Source: Streptomyces sp. ISL-100 (GTDB taxonomy: Bacteria > Actinomycetota > Actinomycetes > Streptomycetales > Streptomycetaceae). From it: DNA of 64,000 nt. The DNA is taken from the NCBI RefSeq assembly GCF_018614615.1, contig NZ_JAGGOK010000004.1, positions 62,001 to 126,000 on the forward strand. The letters are read 5' to 3'. The translations under genes and the position numbers were made by a program. Below, in pieces: positions 23,153 to 31,058 of the stretch; within the stretch, counting starts at the first letter, position 1; the number at the start of each line of letters is the position of its first letter. The notes beneath the pieces are model-generated. The model did no database searches. It was not told where the DNA came from and worked only from the letters and a program-made list of their open reading frames with translations.

Positions 23153-23178
23153 GCTAAAGATTCTAACGTACCCTTAGC
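23153..23178. promoter_or_regulatory. LysE/LysG intergenic dyad
   Basis: GCTAA (23153-23157) and TTAGC (23174-23178) form an interrupted dyad with a further CTAA at 23163 between them. It lies in the 69-bp gap between the divergent exporter and LysR-type regulator genes, where a LysG-type operator is expected. Confidence 0.45.
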
Positions 23179-23185
23179 GTTTGTT

Positions 23186-24088
23186 ATGGATGAGCTTCCG
23201 CTGGACCAGGTGCGTACGCTGCTCGCTGCGGTGGACGAGGGAACCTTCGACGCGGCCGCGGCGGTCCTCCACGTGACGCCGTCGGCCGTCAGTCAGCGCG
23301 TCAAGGCGCTGGAGCAGCGCACCGGCCGGGTGCTGCTGATGCGGACGAAGCCCGTGCGCCCGACGGAATCCGGGCAGGTCGTGGTGCGGTTCGCGCGGCA
23401 GCTGGCCCGGCTGGAACTGGACGCGCGGGCAGAGCTGGGGATCGCCGACGGGCAGGGCCCGGCGCGGCTGCCGATCGCGGTCAACGCGGACTCCCTGGCC
23501 ACCTGGTTCCTGCCGGCGCTGACGCGCGTACCTCAGGATCCGCCGGTCTGTTTCGAGCTGCACCGCGAGGACGAGGCCCACACCACGGCGTTGCTGCGGG
23601 AGGGGCAGGTGATGGCGGCGGTCACGTCGTCGCCCGACCCGGTTGCGGGCTGCACTGTACGCCGGCTGGGCCTGGCCCGGTACCTCCCGGTGGCGAGCCC
23701 CGATTTCGCCGCGCGTCACCTGACCGGGTCGCTGGAGCGCGACCTGCGCGACGCCCCGGTGATCGTCTTCGACCGCCGCGACGACCTCCAGGACGGCTTC
23801 GTACGATCGCTCACTAACGACGGGACGGGCGCGGGCCGGGTACGCCACTACGTACCCACGTCGGAGGGGTTCTGCGACGCGGTGGCCGCCGGGCTTGGCT
23901 GGGGCCTGGTGCCGGAACCGCAAGCGGCGCCGTTGCTCCGCGCGGGCGCGCTCACCCTGCTCGCGCCCGGGCACCCCGTGGACATCCCGCTGTTCTGGCA
24001 GCAGTGGAAGCTGGACTCCCCCGCTCTGGCGGCCGTGGCGGACGCGGTCGCCGCCACCGCCGCCGAGGCGCTGCTGGCCGCGCCCTGA
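23186..24088 (+). CDS. LysG/ArgP-like LysR-family regulator
   Basis: A 300-residue LysR-type activator. The N-terminal HTH reads 'LLAAVDEGTFDAAAAVLHV', 'TPSAVSQRVKALEQRTGRVL', and the effector domain has 'LPIAVNADSLATWFLPAL' followed by the ArgP/LysG-like 'VFDRRDDLQDGFVR'. Homologues activate the divergent exporter when basic amino acids accumulate. ATG 23186 is the first start in the conserved part. The family usually gives 290-300 residues, matching this length. Confidence 0.88.
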   Translation: MDELPLDQVRTLLAAVDEGTFDAAAAVLHVTPSAVSQRVKALEQRTGRVLLMRTKPVRPTESGQVVVRFARQLARLELDARAELGIADGQGPARLPIAVNADSLATWFLPALTRVPQDPPVCFELHREDEAHTTALLREGQVMAAVTSSPDPVAGCTVRRLGLARYLPVASPDFAARHLTGSLERDLRDAPVIVFDRRDDLQDGFVRSLTNDGTGAGRVRHYVPTSEGFCDAVAAGLGWGLVPEPQAAPLLRAGALTLLAPGHPVDIPLFWQQWKLDSPALAAVADAVAATAAEALLAAP

Positions 24089-24230
24089 GAAGACGAGCCG
24101 CTGGGGCGGTCTGCGGATCACCACGGTTGCCACCGGCGAAGAGCCTCCGCCACACGGTGGCGCGCTGTCGGCCAGGGGCTCGTGGGCAAACCATTGGGGT
24201 GATCTGTCGCAACCGGTGCGCCCACCCCGC

Positions 24231-24253
24231 GTTGATCAGCCCGCGTGATCAAC
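24231..24253. promoter_or_regulatory. Perfect GTTGATCA/TGATCAAC inverted repeat
   Basis: GTTGATCA (24231-24238) and TGATCAAC (24246-24253) are a perfect 8-bp dyad separated by 7 nt, 50 bp before the start of the PEP-mutase-family gene. It is followed by coding sequence and not by a terminator context for an upstream operon alone, so an operator is likely; it could also terminate the LysR gene. Confidence 0.5.
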
Positions 24254-24302
24254 GTACGCCCGCCCGCGGGCCTCCCCGCCACCGTCAGGAGCCAGCCAGC
24301 CC

Positions 24303-25166
24303 ATGCTGTACGGACAAGCCTTGCGCGACGAGATCGCCTCCGCCGGAACAACACCCCTTATCGGCGTGTACGACATGTACTCCGCATCCCTCGCCGCCGG
24401 GCACTACAACGGTCTGTTCGTATCCGGTTTCGGCTTCGCCGCCTCCTACTACGGGCTTCCCGACATCGGGTTCATCGCATGGCCGGACATGGTGGCCTTC
24501 GCCGAGCGTCTGCGCGGCTCTTTTCCGCGTCACCACCTGCTCGTGGACATCGACGACGGCTACGCCGACTCGGAACTGGCCTGCCACGTGGTGCGGCGCC
24601 TTGAGCGGGCGGGGATCTCCGGAGTGATCCTTGAGGACCAGAAGCGCCCACGCCGCTGCGGCCACACCGACGGCAAGCAAATCCTGCCGCTGGAGGAGTA
24701 CCTCGACAAGCTGAACCAGGTACTCGCGAGCCGGACCGACCTGGTCGTCGTCGCACGGACTGATGCCACCGACGACGAAGACATCCTGAACCGCGCGAAA
24801 GCCCTGGCGGCGACCGACGCGGACGTGGTGCTCGTCGACGGCGTGCGCAGCGTCGAGGCGATCCACCGGATCCGTGAGGTCATCGGGAACAAACCGCTGC
24901 TGTTCAACCAGATCGCCGGCGGCAAGTCACCACGCTTGTCGCTCTCCGAACTGGCAGCGCTCGGCGTCGACGTGGCGATCTACAGCACGCCGTGTCTGTT
25001 CGCCGCGCACCGCGCGATGGAGGAGGCCATGACCGAACTCAAGTCCACGGACGGACGCCTGCCCGCCGCGCAGGGCACCGGCGGCGGCATCGGTGTGGGG
25101 GAGGCCACCGCGATGCTGACCGAGAACCTCCGTCGGCACAGCACGGCGACGCGAGGAAACCCGTAG
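24303..25166 (+). CDS. Isocitrate lyase/PEP mutase superfamily enzyme
   Basis: A 287-residue TIM-barrel enzyme. Family landmarks are 'TPLIGVYDMYSASLA', the Mg-binding acidic 'LLVDIDDGYAD', and 'GVILEDQKRPRRCGH', the flexible active-site loop motif of methylisocitrate lyase and PEP mutase relatives; 'VVVARTDA' follows. The loop carries the Cys typical of lyases ('RCGH'). The reaction could be C-C cleavage of a 2-methylisocitrate-like substrate or a carboxyPEP/phosphonate-type step; no phosphonate genes are nearby. It is a single gene behind a perfect inverted repeat. Confidence 0.82.
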   Translation: MLYGQALRDEIASAGTTPLIGVYDMYSASLAAGHYNGLFVSGFGFAASYYGLPDIGFIAWPDMVAFAERLRGSFPRHHLLVDIDDGYADSELACHVVRRLERAGISGVILEDQKRPRRCGHTDGKQILPLEEYLDKLNQVLASRTDLVVVARTDATDDEDILNRAKALAATDADVVLVDGVRSVEAIHRIREVIGNKPLLFNQIAGGKSPRLSLSELAALGVDVAIYSTPCLFAAHRAMEEAMTELKSTDGRLPAAQGTGGGIGVGEATAMLTENLRRHSTATRGNP

Positions 25167-25203
25167 TCGGATGCCGTGTACGGCGCCCGACACTCCTCTC
25201 GGC

Positions 25204-26082
25204 CTACCGCCACCGCCGGTTCGTCCCTCTCAGTGCCGGGCTCAGGCTGCGCCGTGCCTCCCACTCGTGGAAGAGCCGCCCGACCAGCGCCCCGCCGTAC
25301 ACCACGAATCCCACCCCCACCAGCCAGGACTGCAGGACCAGCACCGTCCCGAACGGGCCGTACGTCACCGCGTTGGAGGCGATCAGCGGCGAGAAGACGT
25401 ACTGCGAGAAGATCCGCAGCCCCAGCAGCCCCACAGCCGTCAGGGCGGCCCCCGGCGCCAGCGCACGCCAGCGGATCCGGCCGCACAGCAGCAGTCGCTG
25501 CGACCACCAGAAGAAGAAGAACAAGCCGATAACATCGCCCCCGGCCACCAGCACGGTCACGACGGCGGACGACTGTTCGGGGGCAGGGGTCTTGACGAAG
25601 ATCAGGAGTGCGGCGACCAGCAGCGCCAGCCAGACCACATGGCGCCACATCGTGTGCCATCGGGCTGTCGGCAGGGACCAGATGCGCTCGTACCCGGTCT
25701 GCACGGCGGTTCCGAACGTGACGCCGAACGTGGCCAGCGCGGCGAGACCGAATGCCGTGGTTCGCTGTAATGCCTGCCCCGGCCGGCCGAACAACTCCTC
25801 GACCTCCGCCTGCGACACCTCGGAAACACCGAGCCCTGCCACCAGCCACCGGGCGAAGCCCTGACCGCTCGCGAGGTCGGCCGCGGCGACGACGATCAGC
25901 AGGGGCACCAGAGTGAGGAAACTGAGCGCCGCGAAGCCCATGGCCCGGTGCATGAGCTCCACCTCGCGCCCACGGTTCCAGGTAAGCCCGACCACCGAGT
26001 CCCGCAGTCGTCGTTGAAGTCGCTCGAACCGGTGTCCGTGCTGCGGGCGGCCCTCATGAGGCGTACCGGATTTCAGGGGCAT
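25204..26082 (-). CDS. YihY/BrkB-family membrane protein
   Basis: A 292-residue membrane protein with about six transmembrane segments. The N-terminal amphipathic part is followed by 'AMGFAALSFLTLVPLLIVVA', 'TTAFGLAALATFGVTFGTAV', 'HVVWLALLVAALLIFV', 'GGDVIGLFFFFWWSQ' and 'YGPFGTVLVLQSWLVGVGFV', the last being the family's conserved region. YihY proteins were once called RNase BN in error; their transport role is not established. It reads away from the PEP-mutase-family gene (convergent, 37-bp gap). Confidence 0.85.
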   Translation of the reverse strand: MPLKSGTPHEGRPQHGHRFERLQRRLRDSVVGLTWNRGREVELMHRAMGFAALSFLTLVPLLIVVAAADLASGQGFARWLVAGLGVSEVSQAEVEELFGRPGQALQRTTAFGLAALATFGVTFGTAVQTGYERIWSLPTARWHTMWRHVVWLALLVAALLIFVKTPAPEQSSAVVTVLVAGGDVIGLFFFFWWSQRLLLCGRIRWRALAPGAALTAVGLLGLRIFSQYVFSPLIASNAVTYGPFGTVLVLQSWLVGVGFVVYGGALVGRLFHEWEARRSLSPALRGTNRRWR

Positions 26083-26190
26083 GTCCCGTCGAGTACCCGC
26101 AAGCGCTCCCGCTCCCTCGGGCGTGCCGCCGAACGGGTGCCCCGGGCGCCTGCCGGGGTGGGTGCCCCAGCGGTCCGGGGCACCCGTGCC

Positions 26191-26346
26191 TCACCAGTAG
26201 TGACGTCGGCCACCGACCGCCCGCCCCAGCGATCCCAGGATCCAGAGGACGGCCCCGATGGCGACGAGAATGATCCCGATGGTCCAGAGGATGCCGATGT
26301 CGGCCACCAAACCGATGATGAGCAGAATGATTCCGAGGACGATCAT
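26191..26346 (-). CDS. DUF6131 small membrane protein
   Basis: A 51-residue protein from ATG 26346 to TGA at 26191. It reads MIVLGIILLIIGLVADIGIL, then 'WTIGIILVAIGAVLWILG' and the tail 'SLGRAVGGRRHYW'. Two hydrophobic helices and the basic, aromatic C-terminus match the streptomycete DUF6131 family almost exactly as I remember it. The function is unknown. It stands alone between the YihY and deiminase genes on the same strand. Confidence 0.88.
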   Translation of the reverse strand: MIVLGIILLIIGLVADIGILWTIGIILVAIGAVLWILGSLGRAVGGRRHYW

Positions 26347-26469
26347 GGTGTCCGCCGATCTCGCAGAACGGTTTTTCTACCCAGCTGGTCCCCCGCCACC
26401 ACCAGGTCAAACCTGCTCACTCGCCGCATACCGGGCCCCCTGCCCCAGCGGTTTTGGCCACTGGACCGC

Positions 26470-26512
26470 CGGGTGCGGCCGCCCGCCCGGACAGGCGGGC
26501 GCCGCGCACCCG
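26470..26512. terminator. GC-rich hairpin terminator after the deiminase gene
   Basis: CGGGTGCGGC-cGCCCGCC pairs with GGCGGGCgC-CGCGCACCCG around a short loop, giving a long, slightly imperfect stem. It lies 48 bp beyond the stop of the arginine deiminase gene, which runs toward it, and upstream of DUF6131. Confidence 0.7.
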
Positions 26513-26559
26513 ACGGCCGTACGGAGCCGTGGCGCGTCCGGGTTGTCAGCCGGTCGGAG

Positions 26560-28476
26560 TTACGGCTTCCACCAGGCGCCGGAGGCATCGCGCAGTGTGT
26601 TCGTGCCGCAGTGCACTTCGCCCTGGCCGAGGTGATACGTGTACCAGTCGTCGAGGTACGACACCTTCATGCCGGCCCCGGTGTACGCGGTGTTCACTGC
26701 GGACGTGAATATGTCCTTGCCCCCGATGACGGGACCCCATTGCCGCGGGGCCAGGTAGCGTCCCCCGCCGAGCACGATCCCGTTGACCGCACCGGGGACG
26801 TAGGCGCTGGTCATGACGGTTTCCGGGGCCGCCCCGGCGCGATCGGCGTGGCGCGCGAGCTCCTGCTGCTGCCCGTACTCGCGGACTACGTCCGGGACCT
26901 TGCCCGCGCCCATCCGCGTCAGCCGTGGCATGCGCTCGCCGCGCTCGCCCTCTTGCGTACCGCGGGTGTACAGGGCCGGCACCCGTACAACCTCGGCGTC
27001 CGTCGCACCCGTCTCGCGCTGGAGCACCTCCAGGTTCGCCTTGATCCGCTTCGCGGCCATGGTGTTGTCGGACACCAGCCACCTCGAGGCGAGCGCCTGG
27101 TCGATGGTCTCCTTGGGAGCGGGCATACCCGGGCTGCCCGGCACCGAGAACATCCGCGTCCTGCCGTGGCCGGCCGCCTGCGCCTCGCGCAGCAGCCGCA
27201 GCCCCGCTTCGGGATCAGCGATTGCGATCTTCCAGCCGCGCGGGGTGTCCGCGGGGAGGAACTGGACGAACTCGTCCACGTGCCCCACATGCAGCCACGA
27301 GGTGTCGAGGAGCAGCGGGTCCTGGAAGCCCTGCGACTTCAGGAGCGTACGCATCGCCTTCGCGGGCTTGGAGCCGCTGTCCTTGCGCTCGCCCATGATG
27401 ATGCGACCGGCCGGGAAGGACCGGCCATTGTGGGTGTACGGGGGGATGGTCTCCAGGTTCCCCATCGAGTTGAGGGTCGCCTCCTCCGAGTCACGCACCC
27501 CGGACACCTGCACCACACCCACGCCGTTGCCGCGCAGCTTCTCGAACAGCTCCCGGCCGGCCGCGCGGTCCGGCTGCGCGGACCGCAGCATGACGCGCAT
27601 CGCCTGCCGGCTCCCGCCGGGACCGGCCATGCTGACGTAGCCGGGTTCGACGAAGTCCTGCGCCCAGATGTCGTCGTACTTGTCGAAGGTCAGCAGCGGT
27701 TTGTTGATCCCGGCCGACCTGACCTCGGCCGCGAGGCCCTTGACGAAAGCCTGCTGCCGGCGCGCGTAATCGTCGCTCCCCCGCACCTTGGTGACCATCA
27801 ACTGCTGGGCATTCTGCAGGTGGTGGTGGGTGAGCAGCGGGGCGACCCGCAGAGTCACGTCGTCCGACGCGCTGTTCCCGCCGGACGTCACCGTCAGGCG
27901 TATCACGGCGCGGCCGTCCCAGACCGCGCTGTCGCGTATCACGTCCGTGCCCTCGACCCCGAACTCCAGACCTGAGCGGAGCTCGGCGGCGGACAGGCGG
28001 GTCCCGGCCGTGACCCAGGTCCAGCCGGAGGAGCGTTTGACGAAGACCCGCGTCTTGTTGCCACCGGCCACGACCTTCAACCTGCCGGTCGCGGTGGTGG
28101 GCAGGTCAGTCATCGGTACGGACCGGACGCGGGCCAGGTCGGCCGCGTCGCCGGAGCCGTTGACCTTGGTGTCGGCCGCGTCGTTGCACGCGGCCAGCTT
28201 GGCATCGGGCAGCGGCCTGCCGTTCGGGCCCGTGACCGCGCACCGCTTGGTGTCGTCGTCGATGTTGGGGAGGAAGACTGCCCCTGTGCGCGGGGACCAG
28301 CTGTCCTCACCGGCGGTGTCCGTCGCGCCGGTGGCGTCCACCCGTCCGTCCCGGTTCACGTCCGCCCGCAGGTCGGCCCGGGGTGGATCCGCGGCGAACA
28401 CCGGTGACACGGGCGCCAGTACGGCCCCTATCGCGGTGAGGGCCACTGCCCCATGTCTCACATGGCTCGTACCCAA
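26560..28476 (-). CDS. Secreted protein-arginine deiminase (PAD family)
   Basis: A 638-residue exported enzyme that would convert peptidyl-arginine to citrulline. The signal peptide is short ('ALTAIGAVLAPVSPVFAADP'), then a dockerin-like acidic 'RADVNRDGRVD' segment, a beta-rich middle part, and the catalytic domain. All catalytic residues known from PAD enzymes are in place: D274 in 'WAQDFVEPGY', H399 and D401 in 'VGHVDEF', and C623 in 'GEVHCGTNT'. The TTG start at 28476 has AAGGGA 6 nt upstream; GTG 28461 is an alternative. It is a single gene with its own terminator, divergent from the CmtR-like regulator. Bacterial PADs of this full type are uncommon but known in actinobacteria. Confidence 0.87.
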   Translation of the reverse strand: MGTSHVRHGAVALTAIGAVLAPVSPVFAADPPRADLRADVNRDGRVDATGATDTAGEDSWSPRTGAVFLPNIDDDTKRCAVTGPNGRPLPDAKLAACNDAADTKVNGSGDAADLARVRSVPMTDLPTTATGRLKVVAGGNKTRVFVKRSSGWTWVTAGTRLSAAELRSGLEFGVEGTDVIRDSAVWDGRAVIRLTVTSGGNSASDDVTLRVAPLLTHHHLQNAQQLMVTKVRGSDDYARRQQAFVKGLAAEVRSAGINKPLLTFDKYDDIWAQDFVEPGYVSMAGPGGSRQAMRVMLRSAQPDRAAGRELFEKLRGNGVGVVQVSGVRDSEEATLNSMGNLETIPPYTHNGRSFPAGRIIMGERKDSGSKPAKAMRTLLKSQGFQDPLLLDTSWLHVGHVDEFVQFLPADTPRGWKIAIADPEAGLRLLREAQAAGHGRTRMFSVPGSPGMPAPKETIDQALASRWLVSDNTMAAKRIKANLEVLQRETGATDAEVVRVPALYTRGTQEGERGERMPRLTRMGAGKVPDVVREYGQQQELARHADRAGAAPETVMTSAYVPGAVNGIVLGGGRYLAPRQWGPVIGGKDIFTSAVNTAYTGAGMKVSYLDDWYTYHLGQGEVHCGTNTLRDASGAWWKP

Positions 28477-28695
28477 GATGTGTCCCTTCCTGATGGCCGG
28501 CTGTCGGCCTCAGGCCCGAAGAGGCTGGGAACGAGCGGCCCGTTGCCTGTCGGCGGCGGGATCATCCCGGAGGCATCGCGAGGTGCGACCGGCGGAGGAG
28601 GCGGTCTCGGCCCAGGGCATGACGAAATGTGAGGCGTGCTCGGCTAACGGCGTCAGCCGCCACAGCGCCGCGCCCCAAGCGCGATTCACGATGGC

Positions 28696-28705
28696 CTGAA
28701 TTCAG
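28696..28705. promoter_or_regulatory. CTGAATTCAG palindrome before the CmtR-like gene
   Basis: A perfect 10-bp palindrome with TGAA/TTCA arms, 22 bp upstream of the GTG start at 28728. ArsR/SmtB-family sensors commonly bind TGAA-TTCA dyads overlapping their own promoter, so this is the likely autoregulatory operator. Confidence 0.5.
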
Positions 28706-28727
28706 AGAGTCGTGTACCGTCCGGCAG

Positions 28728-29063
28728 GTGCTGACTCTCGCTGACGACATCGAGGTGCTGGCGCGGTTCGGCCGCGCGCTCGCCGACCCCATCCGCTGCC
28801 GGATCCTGCTCGCCCTGCGCGAGGCCCCGGCCCATCCCGCCGACCTCGCCGATGCCCTGGGCATCTCCCGTACACGACTGTCGAACCACCTTGCCTGCCT
28901 GCGGGACTGCGGCCTGGTCGTGACTGTGCCCGTCGGCCGCCGCACGCGCTACGAGCTGGCGGACGAGCGGTTGGGGCACGCACTGGACGCCTTGCGGACC
29001 ACCGTGCTGGCGGTCGAGGCGGACCGCACCTGCCCGGCCGCGGAAGAGCAGGGCTGCTGCTGA
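28728..29063 (+). CDS. CmtR-type ArsR/SmtB metal sensor
   Basis: A 111-residue winged-helix repressor: 'FGRALADPIRCRILLAL', recognition helix 'ISRTRLSNHLACLRDCGLV', wing 'VPVGRRTRYELAD'. With GTG 28728 as start, cysteines fall at C57 and C61 in the recognition helix and at C102 near the C-terminus ('DRTCPAAEEQGCC'), the exact numbering of the three Cd(II)/Pb(II) ligands of Mycobacterium tuberculosis CmtR. That also supports this start. Metal binding should release the operator and turn on the downstream exporter, whose ATG overlaps this stop. The last two residues add a CC pair not needed in CmtR. Confidence 0.88.
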   Translation: MLTLADDIEVLARFGRALADPIRCRILLALREAPAHPADLADALGISRTRLSNHLACLRDCGLVVTVPVGRRTRYELADERLGHALDALRTTVLAVEADRTCPAAEEQGCC

Positions 29064-29779
29064 TGAGCGCAGGGACACCCCTCGGCGCGGGGCCGGCCGC
29101 CGCTCACCGTGAGGTACTGGCGCGCCGGATACGGCTGTTGGTCGCGGCGACCATCACCTACAACGTCATCGAGGCCGTCGTGGCGATCACCGCGGGTACG
29201 ATCGCCTCCTCCACCGCGCTGGTCGGCTTCGGCCTGGACTCAGTCATCGAGGTCTCCTCCGCCACGGCGGTCGCCTGGCAGTTCTCCGCCCGCGATCACG
29301 CCCTCCGCGAGGCCCGCGAGAAGACGACTCTGCGCATCATCGCGGTCTCGTTCTTCGCGCTCGCCGCGTACGTCGGCCTTGACGCCGTCCGCGCACTGGC
29401 CGGCGCCGGCGAGGCCGACCGCTCCATACCCGGAATCGTGCTGGCGGCCCTGTCCCTGGCCGTGATGCCGTTCCTCTCCGCCGCCCAGCGCAAGGCCGGG
29501 CGGCAGCTGGGTTCGGCCTCGGCTGTCGCCGACTCCAAACAGACCCTGCTGTGCACCTACCTGTCCGCCGTACTCCTCGTGGGCCTGGTCCTCAACGCGA
29601 CCCTCGGGTGGACGTGGGCCGATCCGATCGCCGCCCTCGTCATCGCCGTCGTCGCGGTCAAGGAGGGGTTCGACGCCTGGCGCGGCGAGGACTGCTGCGC
29701 CGCACCCGCCACCACGACGGTCCTCAAGGGCGAGGCGGATGCGTGCGGTTGCCGATCCGGGGGCGGCTGCTGCGGCTGA
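29063..29779 (+). CDS. CDF-family cation exporter
   Basis: A 238-residue inner-membrane transporter with six hydrophobic segments. 'VGFGLDSVIEVSSA' in the second and 'ASAVADSKQTLLCTYLSA' in the fifth carry the family's metal-site acids; the usual second histidine/aspartate of zinc exporters is not obvious. The long cytoplasmic domain of classical CDF proteins is missing; instead there is a short Cys-rich tail ('GEDCCAAP', 'ACGCRSGGGCCG') that could bind soft metals. It overlaps the CmtR-like sensor by ATGA, so Cd, Pb or Zn export is the likely job. Confidence 0.85.
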   Translation: MSAGTPLGAGPAAAHREVLARRIRLLVAATITYNVIEAVVAITAGTIASSTALVGFGLDSVIEVSSATAVAWQFSARDHALREAREKTTLRIIAVSFFALAAYVGLDAVRALAGAGEADRSIPGIVLAALSLAVMPFLSAAQRKAGRQLGSASAVADSKQTLLCTYLSAVLLVGLVLNATLGWTWADPIAALVIAVVAVKEGFDAWRGEDCCAAPATTTVLKGEADACGCRSGGGCCG

Positions 29780-29812
29780 TCCGGAACGGACGGATCGGAA
29801 CACCGGGGCCGG

Positions 29813-31000
29813 TCATACGACCTCAGCCTCGAGCGGGGTGGGGGCGTTGTGCCGGGACCGCAGGATGCCGGCCGCGCAGGCCGCGACGACGCAGAACGCC
29901 ACGGGCAGGAGGAATGTGAGGTTGAGCGGGACGAAGTGGGTGAGCGGTCCAATGATCGCGGGTCCGGCGAGCATGCCGAGGTAACCGAGGCCTGCGACCC
30001 GGGAAACGTTGGCTCCGGCGGCGTCCGGGTCGGCGTGACCGGCGGCACTGAAGAGCTGCGGAATGCAGCCGGACAGGCCGGTCCCGAACAGGGTCCAGCC
30101 GACGAGCGCCAGCGGAATCCAGGGAGACAGCGCCGCCAGCGTCAGACCGAGTGCGGCCAGGGACGCGCCGTACCGGACGATGGCCACCGGGCCGAAGCGC
30201 GCGGCCACCCGGTCGGCAAGCAGACGGCCGATGGTCATGGCCGTGGCGAAGGCGCCGTACGCGAGCGCGGCGGTGGCAGCGGACGCGTCCAGGACGTCCC
30301 GCAGATGGAGCGCGCTCCAGTCGTTGGCCACGCCTTCGCAGAGCATGAGCATCAGGGCGAGAGCGGCCAGTACCCAGATGCGGCGGGGTGTGCCGCGGCG
30401 AGTCTTCGCCGCGGTCGCGGAGACTTCCGCGGTGCGGGCAGGTTCGGGCCGCAGCAGCGCGGGGGCGGCCAGCGCGGCCGCGACGACGCCGAAGAGCGCC
30501 ACCGCACCGAGGGACACCGCCGGGCTCGAACCCCAGCTGAGCGTGCGGGCGCCGACCAGAGCGGCCAGGACGCCGCCGATGGAGAAGGTGGCGTGGAAGG
30601 CGGACATGACGGGGCGCTCGTAGCCGCGCTCCACCTGGACGGCATGGGCGTTCATGCTGACGTCCAGGCAGCCGTTGCCGAAGCCGAGCACCAGCAGCGC
30701 CACCCCCAGTGTCCAGGCGTTCGTGGCCAGGCCCGGGAGGACCAGGGCGGCGCTGCACAGTGCCGCGCTGACCGGTACGACGATGCGGGCGCCGGAGCGG
30801 TCGGTGAGCGGCCCGACGATCCGCATGCCCGCGAAGGCTCCGGCGCCGAGCAGTAGCAGGAGCCAGCCGAGCACGGCATGGCTCGTACCGGCACGGTGTT
30901 CGATGGCGGGGATGTGGATGATCCACATCCCCATGAGAAAGCCGTTCAGGGCGAAGTAGGCAAAGGTGGCCAGCCGGCCTGCCCGCAGCGATGTTTCCAT
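29813..31000 (-). CDS. Major facilitator superfamily transporter
   Basis: A 395-residue transporter with twelve predicted membrane segments, starting 'LATFAYFALNGFLMGMW'. 'LTDRSGARIVV' is the MFS motif A loop after the second helix and 'LADRVAARFGPVAIVR' its repeat in the second half. The pattern fits the sugar/fucose-type or FsrB-like branch, but the substrate is unknown. ATG 31000 begins the conserved part; upstream ATGs overlap the operator dyad. It is divergent from a DeoR-family gene that probably controls it. It converges on the CDF gene with a 33-bp gap. Confidence 0.83.
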   Translation of the reverse strand: METSLRAGRLATFAYFALNGFLMGMWIIHIPAIEHRAGTSHAVLGWLLLLLGAGAFAGMRIVGPLTDRSGARIVVPVSAALCSAALVLPGLATNAWTLGVALLVLGFGNGCLDVSMNAHAVQVERGYERPVMSAFHATFSIGGVLAALVGARTLSWGSSPAVSLGAVALFGVVAAALAAPALLRPEPARTAEVSATAAKTRRGTPRRIWVLAALALMLMLCEGVANDWSALHLRDVLDASAATAALAYGAFATAMTIGRLLADRVAARFGPVAIVRYGASLAALGLTLAALSPWIPLALVGWTLFGTGLSGCIPQLFSAAGHADPDAAGANVSRVAGLGYLGMLAGPAIIGPLTHFVPLNLTFLLPVAFCVVAACAAGILRSRHNAPTPLEAEVV

Positions 31001-31004
31001 GCCT

Positions 31005-31034
31005 ACGAACATAACGAACAATATTGATGTTCGT
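31005..31034. promoter_or_regulatory. DeoR-type operator with ACGAACA/TGTTCGT arms
   Basis: ACGAACAT (31005-31012) and ATGTTCGT (31027-31034) are a perfect 8-bp dyad; a second ACGAACA (31014-31020) faces the same right arm across 7 nt. So one right arm can pair with either of two left half-sites. It sits between the divergent MFS and DeoR-family genes. Confidence 0.65.
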
Positions 31035-31058
31035 AAGCTTGCACTTCAACCAACGTCT

